From: Mariannaea sp. PMI_226
Taxonomy: Eukaryota > Ascomycota > Sordariomycetes > Hypocreales > Nectriaceae
Assembly (NCBI GenBank): GCA_024336345.1
Contig: JANFOG010000010.1
Coordinates: forward strand, 310,001-374,000
Length of the DNA stretch: 64,000 nucleotides
Reading direction: 5' to 3'
This document shows, piece by piece, positions 13,007 to 23,300 of the stretch. Each line of letters begins with the position of its first letter. Position 1 is the stretch's first letter. The notes beneath the pieces were generated by a model that searched no databases, had not been told where the DNA came from, and was given only the letters and a program-made list of their open reading frames with translations. The translations under genes and the position numbers were made by a program.

Positions 13007-13123
13007 AAACGAAAGCCGGGATTCGCTAGTCCTCACCGATCCAACTAATAATCTGCTGCTCTTTGGCTTGACTATGGGAGAGCTGACGGGATTCAGTGTT
13101 TTCTAAGAACTATGGTCGTACAT
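13007..13123 (-). rRNA. 5S rRNA-like copy A, diverged, likely pseudogene
   Basis: Read on the minus strand, this segment follows the fungal 5S pattern: ACGACCATAG near its start, AATCCCGTC, an internal control region, and a GGATCGGTGAGGAC segment leading to GCGAATCCC. It is roughly three-quarters identical by eye to the better copy at 13226-13344. Its 5' end reads ATGTACGACC instead of ACATACGACC, and its 3' end degenerates into a T-rich run instead of closing the terminal stem, so it is probably not functional. Confidence 0.6.
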
Positions 13124-13225
13124 ATTGGACAAGCCAGCAAAACGTCATGACCTAAGAGCAGCCTTGGAACATTCAACACAATGTTAAAAAAGGATATAGC
13201 CCACAGGGACAAAAAAGGAAGACTG

Positions 13226-13344
13226 ACATACAACAGTAGGGATTCCCCGGTCGTCACCGACCCGAGTACTAGTCCACCGCTTCTTAGCTTGACGTACGGA
13301 GAGCAGACGGGATCCAGTATTTTCTAAGAGCTATGGTCGTATGT
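13226..13344 (-). rRNA. 5S ribosomal RNA gene (copy B)
   Basis: The minus strand from 13344 reads ACATACGACCATAG and ends at 13226 with GTTGTATGT, so the two ends can pair as the terminal helix of 5S rRNA. The length, 119 nt, is right. GGATCCCGTC and a GGTCGGTGACGACC hairpin occupy the expected places. Compared with the Neurospora-type sequence as I recall it (GGTGGGTGACCACC), this arm has paired G-to-C and C-to-G changes that keep the stem. A run of six T on the minus strand (13210-13215), about ten bases past the 3' end, is a normal Pol III terminator. The middle of the molecule is diverged, so a recent pseudogene is possible. Confidence 0.75.
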
Positions 13345-13852
13345 GATAATCTTGGGGCCCAATTTGGCATATTACAGCAGCATCGCAGGTCAACTCCTAT
13401 GTCTTCTAATAATACATTAGGTTCTGGCTCTTCTTTATTTACACATACTATATTAAGGAAGTTAGAATCAAGCATCTTTCATCTTCTGACTGGATTATCG
13501 ATTCGTCGGTATAGATTGTTCATCTAACTCCACACTACAGCAAGAAGATCCCACACAACAGGAAGAGAAACACCGAGGTTCCCAAGACTTGAATGATCGA
13601 GCGGCTGAAATTGCTCAGCGAACACTCTTGCGTCGAAATAGCCTGGAATTGGCTATAGTCAAACACCATCTACAAGGCCGGGAAATTCGCTATTTACCTC
13701 GCCGCACCCGATCCATTACCTCGTGCATGTGGAATCCAGAAGAGTTCTTGGAACGAGACAAAATCCTTCGACATTGACTGCAAAAGAGGGCAATCTCGCT
13801 TTTAATCAAGCAGTCTTCATGGTCCCTAAGTAGTCGACGTCATAAAAGTAAA
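13345..13852. other. AT-rich stretch upstream of the small membrane-protein gene
   Basis: Two protein-like stretches occur on the plus strand. The frame at 13333-13527 contains SSNNTLGSGSSLFTHTILRK. A second, about 13490-13777, is in the same frame as the gene that begins at 13853 (RAAEIAQRTLLRRNSLELA) but is closed by a TGA at 13775. They may be upstream exons or decayed parts of that gene; I could not place donor and acceptor sites with confidence. Confidence 0.3.
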
Positions 13853-14779
13853 ATGAAGATTGCAATGTTTAATCTCGCCCATAATTGGGCCTTCCTGCAA
13901 TGCTCTTTCATCAGGAGAATTATACGGCTCATATCCATCAATATTTATGGCATTTATTCTCTCTGTAGATCTCGATCTGACAGTGCAGGTATCTCAAACG
14001 ATCGAAATAAGGTTGGGTTCGGCCAAATTGTTCCTCTAGCTTTATTAATACTACCAATACTTGCTGCTATTCAGAGCTACGCTGGTAAGTTTTGTTGATG
14101 TGCAATAGGAAAATGTACTCACTAATTAATAGAATACTGTCAACAAATCGAATTATTTTGCGGAAGTCGGGAACCAAACTTACAAGTTCCTACCAATATG
14201 CTTGCAACAGGCACAGAGCCAACCTTGTCTAATCCCGTCACAAGTCTTGGAGAAGACACCGATTCAACATCATCCAACCCCGTCACAAATCTCGCAGCAT
14301 ACGCCAATTCAACATTACCCAACCACATCACAAGGCCGGCTATTCGTGCCCCAGAGACTCTTGTGCAAATACCTAATACAATACCACAAGGAATAACCGC
14401 AATACAGCGCGACTACCCTAAATTGGCCTGTTGGGTGACGGGCAAGGACATCACAAAAGATTCCTACCTACTATTGGCTATTGCCATACAAATCTTACTA
14501 AATCTAGGTATTGAAACATTTCTTGCGTACAGTCTGGCTTCAGGCACTATGTTTTTTCCTACTTTTTTTTTGCTGGGATTGGTGTTTTCCAGAATGGTTA
14601 TACGGTATGCCGCTTTTGCAAGTATAATTAGAAACACAAAGAAGCGAGGTAGCCTACCCGCCCTGAGGGAAAATGAGTTACAAGAGCTTGACAATTTGGC
14701 GAGGAGGATATTGATGGCACAAGCAGCGGGAGATATAGGAGAAACCCAGGATGGAGGTCAAGAACAAGAAGAAGAGTAA
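13853..14779 (+). CDS. Small membrane protein, unknown function, possibly 5'-truncated
   Basis: Exons 13853-14084 and 14133-14779, joined over a 48-nt intron (GTAAGT...AATAG), give 292 residues in frame. The first ATG of the frame is used, but the true start could lie further upstream. Hydrophobic segments are visible at GFGQIVPLALLILPILAAIQ just before the intron and at two stretches around SYLLLAIAIQILLNLGIE and FPTFFLLGLVFSRMVI. The FGQIVPLxLLxLP pattern recurs at the C-terminal end of many hypothetical membrane proteins of filamentous ascomycetes. After the intron comes a Thr/Asn/Ser-rich stretch with three imperfect 45-nt repeats (about 14212-14336). The tail is Glu/Gln-rich. It lies between 5S-related sequences in AT-rich DNA. 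Confidence 0.45.
14212..14336 (+). repeat. Three imperfect 45-nt repeats inside the membrane-protein gene
   Basis: Each unit encodes a variant of T-x-SNPVTNL followed by an acidic or Ala-rich linker. All units stay in frame, so the repeat changes protein length without breaking the gene. Confidence 0.5.
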
Positions 14780-15695
14780 ACTTCAAAGCAGGTGCGTTGT
14801 TCGTTATAGCTAAAGAATTTAGGAATTGTAAAAGGCTAGGCCTTTTGTGTGTTATACCGAAAAAGGAACATTTATTAGTCTGTTTAAGGATAAGAGAGAA
14901 GAAGAAAAAATGGGAGAAGCTTCCAAGACAATATCTCTGATATATATTGCTCGCCTCATCACTGTTACTTATTTACAACATACACCCAGAGACGACAAGG
15001 AAGGTCTACGTCCGCAGGGTCTACTCTGCCTCAGCCCGGCATAGCCCGGGCCTTCACGGCGCAATCGTGGAACAGGAATGTGATAAGAAGAAAATTACTA
15101 GTATGAGGATATAAATGTCAAAGGTACATGGATAGGGGAGAACGTTGCCACATCGGTTGTGAACCTTTAAGCTCCCCAAAAATAATTTCACTACACTTAT
15201 CTACATTATATCCCTTATGGCGCCTTTTCCTCTACATTATCGAGAGCAAGCTAAATATAATATCGTAAGATTTAAGTATGCTAAAGATAGATACCTTTAC
15301 TTAAAGGTAATACAGTAGTAGGCTATAATTACCATCCTACTACAGAATGAGATGGGTGGGCCAGGTTACCTTAAAGAATACGGTGACCACTCTAGGCGTG
15401 CACTATGCGTGGCAGCAGTAACAGATAGCACTAACAATGATAACTTGGGGGTTCAGGCTGCGGGTGTGCCGCCCGCAAACTTGAGCGCCCTGTTTACTTT
15501 TTGTAAAAGTTTTAATGGAAGCTGAACGACAAATGGTACAATCAAGGAGGTGAGAATAGTGGACATACTGTTGCTAGAGTAAGGGCTGGAGTAAGACCTC
15601 CAAAGCCAGTGCTTCCAAAATTGAAGATTTGAGACTCCATTTTCGGAGACAGAAGACACCAGAAATTGAGGCAAAAGCTCAGATGGGAAGAACTT

Positions 15696-15734
15696 GACGG
15701 GATCCCGTACTTTCTAAGAGTTGTGGTCGCATGT
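15696..15734 (-). pseudogene. 5S rRNA 5' fragment (copy C)
   Basis: The minus strand from 15734 reads ACATGCGACCAC, CTCTTAGAAA and GGGATCCCGTC. This tracks the first 39 nt of copy B and then stops matching. Confidence 0.55.
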
Positions 15735-15820
15735 ACTTGTGACCGGCCCGAGTCAGTTCATGAGATCCTGGGCAGAGCAGTGAGCGAGTCATAAGATGGA
15801 AAAGCGGAAGGCATATACAG

Positions 15821-15921
15821 ATCACAACAGTATGGATGGGATTGATTTCCCACTCATAAAAGCAAAACTCCCAGTACTAATCTGTCGCTTCTCACTTCCA
15901 TGATAACCTGGAGAGCAGATT
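15821..15921 (-). pseudogene. 5S rRNA internal/3' fragment (copy D)
   Basis: On the minus strand this reads TCTGCTCTCC, AGAAGCGAC, ATTAGTACT and finally ACTGTTGTGAT, the order of the internal and 3' parts of copy B, but with several changes and an insertion. The 5' third is missing and abuts a poly-C run. It is a decayed relic. Confidence 0.45.
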
Positions 15922-16379
15922 CCCCCCCCCCCCTCTTTTCTTCCTTGAGTCGCCTAGCCCAAGCCTAATACTGGCTGATCTCTATTGTGCTTTTAAACGG
16001 ACGTGAGCACCGGACGCAACTGAGCAGCATACTTGGTCTATATCTCTTATAAAACCCCCTCCTCTTCGGCTTAACTTGGCGGTACTTCATTTGATGACCA
16101 TATAATCATGCGTAGGGGGACTATACTGTTCTGCTAGTAGCATCTAGGTCTTGCATTATCACCATTTGATATTGTCATTTCTCGATAAGATGATAATGTG
16201 TTTGTTATTAATCAGCTACTACTTTACATTAATCCATTTAGTGTGAAAATATAGACTCGTATATAGAGAAACGCATAATCACTTCCCACTCAGCTCAGCT
16301 CCAAATCCAGCTCTTGAATTCACACTGCATCAAACTAAATCTTGTTGCGCGAGAGCAGCTCAGAACAAACAAAACTGAA

Positions 16380-17300
16380 CTACTGATTTGCCTGATTATT
16401 TTGCATCCGACTGTTGTAGTCATCCCAAAGGTGCTCGAAATCTTCCCATGTCATCAAATCGCCCTTCTCCGAATAGCCAACTCCATAGAAGCGCAAGCAG
16501 TTCTTTATCATTGTCGGAGTGAGGCCCGTATTTCCCAGATTTTCACACACCTGAGAGAGGATTTGGCTGACGTAGTAGTCCCTATTATCTTTCTGCTTCA
16601 TCGTCTCCATGAGGAACTTCGACTCGTCCGAGTCTTTATTCTGAAGGGCTTGACGGATGTGTTTTCGATCGTCGGGTGACGTACGGTTTAAGTCTTTTGC
16701 TTCCTTGTACTCGTGCAAAAAGAATTCTGCCCAGCCATTGTCATGAACCCTTCCAATGACCGTGTGAAGCTTCTTGTCAATGAAGATCGTGGCCATGTCG
16801 GGGTGAAGGCCGACAGCCTTGAACAGATGGCCGTAGGCCTCTTGGAAGAGGTGGTGCTGTTCACCATAAGGGTTTGGGTTTTCCTCCCTTAACTGGGCAT
16901 TGTTCGCTGCTAATTTGTCGTTGGTAAAGTTCTTTTCATTCCACTTGACCTGCATCATCCAAAACGTCTCTTGCGGTGCATATACTTTCTCCTCCTGGTT
17001 GAACGAACCATTCATAACTAATGGAGCTTGTGAGTGGTCTGGATAATTTTCATATACCCTCTTTTCCCTATTCCAGACGTCAACGCCATTAAATGTCATG
17101 CTGATCTTCTTGCTAGGATCCTGAATATTCTGTTCTTTACTAGCTCGTTCATCAACGCCATTGTTGTTCAGAAAGCCCACATCGGGCGTGTTCTTCGTAA
17201 TTGTAAACGGCTTATTCTTTTGCCGCTCATGGCCCTGGTTCCCTGACTGAGCCATCTTCGCTTGAACGGCTGCAATCTTCCTCTTCAAGATCCCGCACGT
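16380..17300 (-). other. Variable C-terminal effector-like domain, HNH/HHH-like
   Basis: This covers the last 306 codons of the Tc-like gene, beginning right after the RHS core motif NSHDPAG. In Tc and RHS proteins this is where the exchangeable toxic domain begins. It contains EQHHLFQEAYGHLFKAVGL (His pair at residues about 2400-2401), then IDKKLHTVIG and DNGWAEFF. That spacing of HH, a later H, and a GW-aromatic segment resembles HNH/HHH-type nuclease toxin domains. The metal site has not been verified, and the upstream 120 residues are unrecognised. Confidence 0.45.
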
Positions 17301-20300
17301 GCCTGCCGGGTCGTGGGAGTTGATGGGATCATTATTCACATACTCGTAGAGATTGGGCCCATCCACATCGCCCAGAGGATCCGGAGAGGTCCAGCGGCCG
17401 AGCCACGGGCAGTAGTAGCGCTGCCCGCAATGGTACAACCCCGTCTCGCGGTCATGTTCGTACCTTGCGAACCGGTACGCCCGCGGGGCCTCCACGTCAC
17501 CTCGCACGGCCGAGCAGACGACGGAGCCGAAGGGGGAGTATTCCTCGAAAGAAATAAGCTGGGCGTCGTCGTCTAGTTCCATGTGGTCTCCAGTCTGAAA
17601 GCGAACCAGGGGCTTTTGTCGACTGCTGCTGACTTCCACCATCGCTAGAGTGTCACCTCCGACACGTGCGATCCACAAGTTAGACCCATCGCTTCGGGCT
17701 TGGAGCTCGACGCCGCCCAAGAACATGGTGTCCCTTTGCTTGCGAGGCTCCTCTCCGGGTTTGGCAGCGGACTCGGTCACCTTGCGCACGCGGTTGCCGG
17801 AGTGGTCGTAAACGTAGTACGTCCTCTCCGGAGTACCGACGTTGACGTACTGCGTGGACGAGAACGAAAGCATGTTGTTCATGTCCCAATCGAGCTCGGA
17901 GAACTTGGGCAGGGTAGTGATACAGCCCGCGAGCCCAGCATCACCGGAGTATGCGTACTTGCCTTCGTTTTTCTCGCCAATTGCCGTTCTGCTGAGGCGG
18001 TTGCTTTTGACGCCACGGTCGTCGCTCAGCAGACTCTGCTCCTCGTAAAAGTAATTCCTCGTCCAGCTGGTAACGCCTTTCGTACCGGGCGCTTCATGCT
18101 TCATTTCAAGGATATTTCCCTCGAGGTTGTACTTGTACGTCTCAAGATACTGATAAAGCTGGTTGCCATCGGGCGCGCCGCCCCGCGTTGGGGTGAGCCC
18201 GTTGATGGCGCTGTGAGGGCGCAGCTGATTTCCTTCACCGAATGCAAGCTGGGCCCTTCCGGTGGCCGAAATCAGCCTTCCTGTCGCATCATATGTGTAA
18301 TCCCACTCGGGCTTGACACAACTCTCTCCAACGTACTGGACTTGTTCTGCTCCGTCGTGAACGAAGACGCTGCGACCAGCGCAGTCGTAGGTATGTGTGA
18401 TATCTTCAAGGAACTCTCTTCTGCCCCCCCGAGAGGCTCGCGTTGTTCGTTGAGAGATGAGAAGTCTCGACTTCTCGTCGTAAGTCAAGTCGGTGGTGAC
18501 TTTGTTCCCGTATGTGATGCTCGAAGGCAGACCGTCGGCGGAAAAGACCGTGTTGGAGAGATAGACCTTCCAGTCTGTCTCCTTGACGGACTTGAACTCT
18601 AGCTTATACACTTGCCCTTGCCTTGTGAACCGCCTCTTTGTACGGTTGCCCTGCGCGTCCTTTTCTTCCAATACTTGACCAAGGTTGTTGTATACATACG
18701 AATGCGAGTAGACGACATCTTCTAACGCATTTGCATCATTCTTCCAGTCGATCACCTGCTTGTACTCCTGCGTCGGCTGAAAAGTCTTCTCAGGGCAACG
18801 TCCGCGGATGTCGTAACCTGCGCAGAGGTGAACGCCGGATTGGTCTTCCACCTTCCAGACTTTGGTCTTCAGGTTGAGAGCCGCTGCGCCAGGGCCGCTG
18901 CTTTCTCCGTAAGTGATTCTGGTAACCAGCTTCTGTGCTCCGGTTCCCTTTCGCACCAACTTCTCCACCTCGCGATGAAGACCGTCATATCGAGTCGTGA
19001 AGGAGTACCCGCGGCAGTTCCAAGACAAAAGCTCTGTGTCTTGAGCATCTTGAAGTGTCCATGACTCCCCCCTGTCCATTCCTGTGCTCTGAAGCGTCCG
19101 GCCGAGTTTGTCGTACATTATCCTCTCCACCAGCCGGTCATACGAGTCCAAATCTTGGACCCTGTTTCCGTGCACGTCGTATTCAAATCTACGCGTGTAC
19201 GTCTTGCCACCGGCTATTCGAACACTCCGAATGGGTTGTCCGCTGCCGGAGTCATGAGTGATGATAGGGGCATCCGCGTAGATGACTGATTTTTCCGCAC
19301 CTCGCTTCTCCTGTCGTGTCCCGTCGAGCCTGTGCTTATCGTACCAGCTCTTTAGATATCTGGCAGGTCGAACTCGGGCGAAAAAGTGGCCAACATCTGG
19401 GTCGTCTTGCGGTCTGGACTTGAGAACCAAGTCGCTGGTACTGTACTCGGTAGTGGCCCAGGGAGCATGCGTTGTTTTTGACCACGTGCATTCTGCCGTA
19501 AGAGCAGCAACTCCGCGACCAGTGGCATCGTAAAAGGCTACGGCCGAGTTGGTTTTCATATTCTCAGCCAATATGGGCGCTGGCGAACTGGCAAAGCAAG
19601 GCTCATATGAGCATATGGCGTGGCCCTCTGAATCCGCAATGGCCAGGCCAGAGATCAGCCACATCTTCCCAAAATCATTTGGATCATTTAGCTGTACTTC
19701 TTGTAACGATGCTCCGAGCCCATTCAAGTAGGAGATACTGACATGAATATCTGGATTACTCGATCGTGCATACGGAAGATCACGAGTCAGGCTAAGTAAG
19801 AATGTCGGTGGTGGAGTCTTGTTTGCGTTCGGTGTCTGATTGAGCTTTGTGGATGTTGTTAAGCCTGCATCTTGCTCGGCTTTCCATAGCGCATAGTGAT
19901 TGATGCAGTAGACCGTCCTGCTTCCCGCGTTGCCGAGGACACGCCTGGCGACCTCTCCAGTGGGGTCAAGAAGGATGCTGTCAACGTCCTCAGGGCTGAC
20001 GTCCAGCACCAGGTCCTTGACACTGTCCACGTCCTCTTCGTCTCCCAACTCCTTACCCAAGGTCGCAGCAGCAATGGTATGACCCAGAGAATCAATCACA
20101 ACTTCCGTTGCATTGAGGTTTGAGTCGACAATCTTCACAGGCCGTAAGAGTTGGTAGTTGTTGTCATACCGTGTGATGTTTCCCACGGCGTCTTCTGTCT
20201 CTTCGGCCATGAGGAAGTCCTTATCCAACTTCATCCGTGTCATGTTTCCAAAGATGTCGACAAAGTATGAAGGCGTGTAGAAGGATCTACGAGCTTCTTT

Positions 20301-23300
20301 GAGCTCCTCCGCTGCGGAGCTTCCAGGAGGGCAGAACAGGGACTCAGACGATGGAACCCACCAATTGTCGCTGCCTGCTAGCTTTACATACTTCCCCTGT
20401 TCCAACAGATCGTCGACCTTGCCTGCAACTTTGCAGTTTCGAAGACCCATCTCGATTTTTGCCACAATCTCGGGCGTGAACGCAAGAGTGTATGCCTTAT
20501 CCAGCAGCGAATGGGCCTCCAACTTGCCCTGTTTGAGCCTGTCCTTGAGAAGCGAGTCTTTGTAAAATACCCAGTTCTCACTTTTCAGAGCCTTCCATGT
20601 CCCCCCCGCGCACTCGGCTGTGGGCAGGCCTTGGAAGTCATAGGCGCGAGCTTGTTCAACACTCAAGGTGGTCCCTTCTTTGAATGGAAAGTTGACAATG
20701 TCGTGCTGTTGTTGCCTCTGTGTTGCCGGTTTACGAAAGCTGTACTGCCCAGTGACATCACTTGTGAACCAGGTTCTAGAATGTGATATGGTCCCGGTCT
20801 TTTGGTTCTTATTGACATCTGTAAATGCGGTGTCCATAGTACGAGGATAGACAATATGCAAGCTTTCCTCCACGTCGCCAAAGGGGTTGGCTTTTAGGAT
20901 GATATCATGCACAATTCGTTCGTCTTGCATATTTCTCTCGTACTCCTTGGTAAGTGTTTCTTTCTTGCACACCTGAACCACAGAATACTTATTCGAACTT
21001 CGTGACTGGACCAGCTTTAGTTCGTATGAAGACTCCTGGACATGAAACGGTAGCAGGCTCTTCTCCGTACCATCCTGGCCATAGGTTTCAGTGCGTAAGT
21101 TCATCCCTTTGAGCGCCTGCAGACGCTCTGCAGGATCTCCGTCAGAGACTTGCATGGTGGATGCAACAAGCGGCCTAGTCAAAAACTGAGATTGATCAAC
21201 CCCGAGGCTAAGACCAACGCTGTACCACGATTTGGTGTAAATGGCTGGAGGTTCGTAAGTCTCGTTCTCTCCGATGATGAGTTTCTCGCGGCGAAACTCT
21301 TCCACCATCTCGAATCCAGCAAACTGCTTCTCGACTGGGTCGTAACATCCGTTGTGATATATATATTCGGTGGAGTGTTGGTTTCCTGTTATAGCATCCG
21401 CCACGGCAACCTTGGAAATACAGTGAACTGGAAATGGCAGTTTTGTTGACCACGGCATCCCTCTGCGCTCATCCTCTACATAAAACCTAGTGGACGGTTT
21501 GTATGTGATAGTTGTGTTAGAGCCTAAGCCATTGCTGTAGCTTTCCAGTAGATGTGGTTTTGTGTCTCCCATGAGATCAATATACTTGATTCTCCTCCTC
21601 TCAGACGATGTGTCGGCCCAACAAAGGCAACCAGTACCCTTACCCAGAATGTCCAAAGTGAACACTGAGGATGGATCAGCTGTCATTGGGAGCTGCGGAA
21701 TAAAAACCCTGTCGCTCCAGGAGTTGCCAGCAAGATTATAGTACAGAGCCGCTCCGCCTGTTGGGAGGAGATAGAGCAGATCTGTAGTCCCGCTGCCGTC
21801 CACATCGATGAGTCGAACCCGAGATTGGTCATAGTCATCCCTTGTTGAAAAAATCGGTGCGTTTCCCATCTCAACTACGGCACCGAAAGTACCATATCCA
21901 AGATTTGGCCAGTATCTCACTGATGCGGCTGAGATCTCAACTAGGTCTGACAGCCCGCTTCCTGTCATGTCCGCAACCTGAGTCTGCATATCGGATCCCT
22001 GAGACAGCTGAGGTCGGCTACTGTCTTCTGGTCCATAGATGCGTCGGTAACCAGAGAGACCCTTTTTCCCGAGATTCTGCTGCCATATCAGTGTTTGGGG
22101 TTCGTCCACTACAGAGAGTACATCGGCGAGTCCATCGCCTGTCAAATCAATGTCAATTGTCTCCTGCCACATGGCTCCGTTGGGCGTCTCAGGAAAGTCA
22201 GAGTAGCTGCTCCACGTATCCGAGTCCCCTCTTTCGAAATAACCCAGCAGACGACCTTGCACGTCACGCAAGACGTAGTTGAGACGTCCATTTCGATCGA
22301 GATCCTGGAATGTGCCACCCGTGAAGCTAGGTTGCTGTGCAAGGACTACAGGTCCACCAAATTGTGGCTCATCATCGTCTGAAGAAGAAGACGGACCAAT
22401 ATTACGCTGATAGCAGAGAGTGCCGTCACTGAATTTCGTCAATAGTCCTGGCATACCTTCGCTGTCGAGGTCTAGCCATTCAGAAACTTTTGCTTGGGAA
22501 CTGGGTAGGTCAAGCAAATTGATGATGTTTGCTTCCACCGTTGCCAGTCGATCTGGATCTGGCACCCCAGTGTACTGAAACGTCCACTGGGGCATAGATT
22601 CTGATCGATATCGCTTGTTGGCTGCAGGGTCAGCATTGTTGTCGATGGAATGTCCACTGATGATCAAGCCCGTCAACACCGTTCTCTGAGGCGATTCCTC
22701 ATACTTCATAGTTGTCGAAGAGACTAGATTCTCCGACAACTTGGTCCGCTCAGGGAAGTGATGGAACATGAGTACACGCCGACAGAGTCGATAGGTGCGC
22801 ACTTCGAATCCGGCGTGGTATTGAGAAAATGGATCCTGGCGGACTGGCCAGTCGGTGTGAGAATCAGCAGTACTGGGGTTATCTTGGTCATGTTCTCCGT
22901 AGTCAAAGACGAGTTCGAACATCCAGTCTTCCGGCCACTTTGACGCTTCCCATGTTACCAGATCCCGGTTTGGCGTTCTATTGCCATATTTAACTCGCTT
23001 TATATATTTCTGGCGGCATCTTGATTCCTGCGATCGGTTTCTCTCCCAGGCAGGCATGGACCCGTTAGCATTAGCAATTCCTTTGCCATCTTCTTGTTTA
23101 TAAGTGTATTCGACTGCGTTTCCACATGCGTCGTAAGACCGGCTCAACATCCAGGAGAAGATCCGTCTCCTACCGTCGGAAGTATCTGCAATTCGGCTAG
23201 CATCGCTATCGCCATAAATTGCCGTTGCATTGTCAGCCGAGATTGTTCTCCAGTGTACATCCGCTGGGTCTGCTTCGCTGGTCCACCTCTCTATTCGCAC

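Larger units (their letters stand above)
14780..16379. other. AT-rich gene-free stretch with 5S relics
   Basis: No gene is visible. It contains the two 5S fragments listed separately and a run of 13 C near 15922. Around 15177-15330 it is strongly AT-rich. It also holds the region beyond the 3' end of the minus-strand Tc-like gene. Confidence 0.5.

Noticed and set aside
17262..18602. Plus-strand frames of up to 300 codons inside the Tc-like gene
   Set aside because: These are antisense shadows of a coding gene with high GC third positions and no independent start context.
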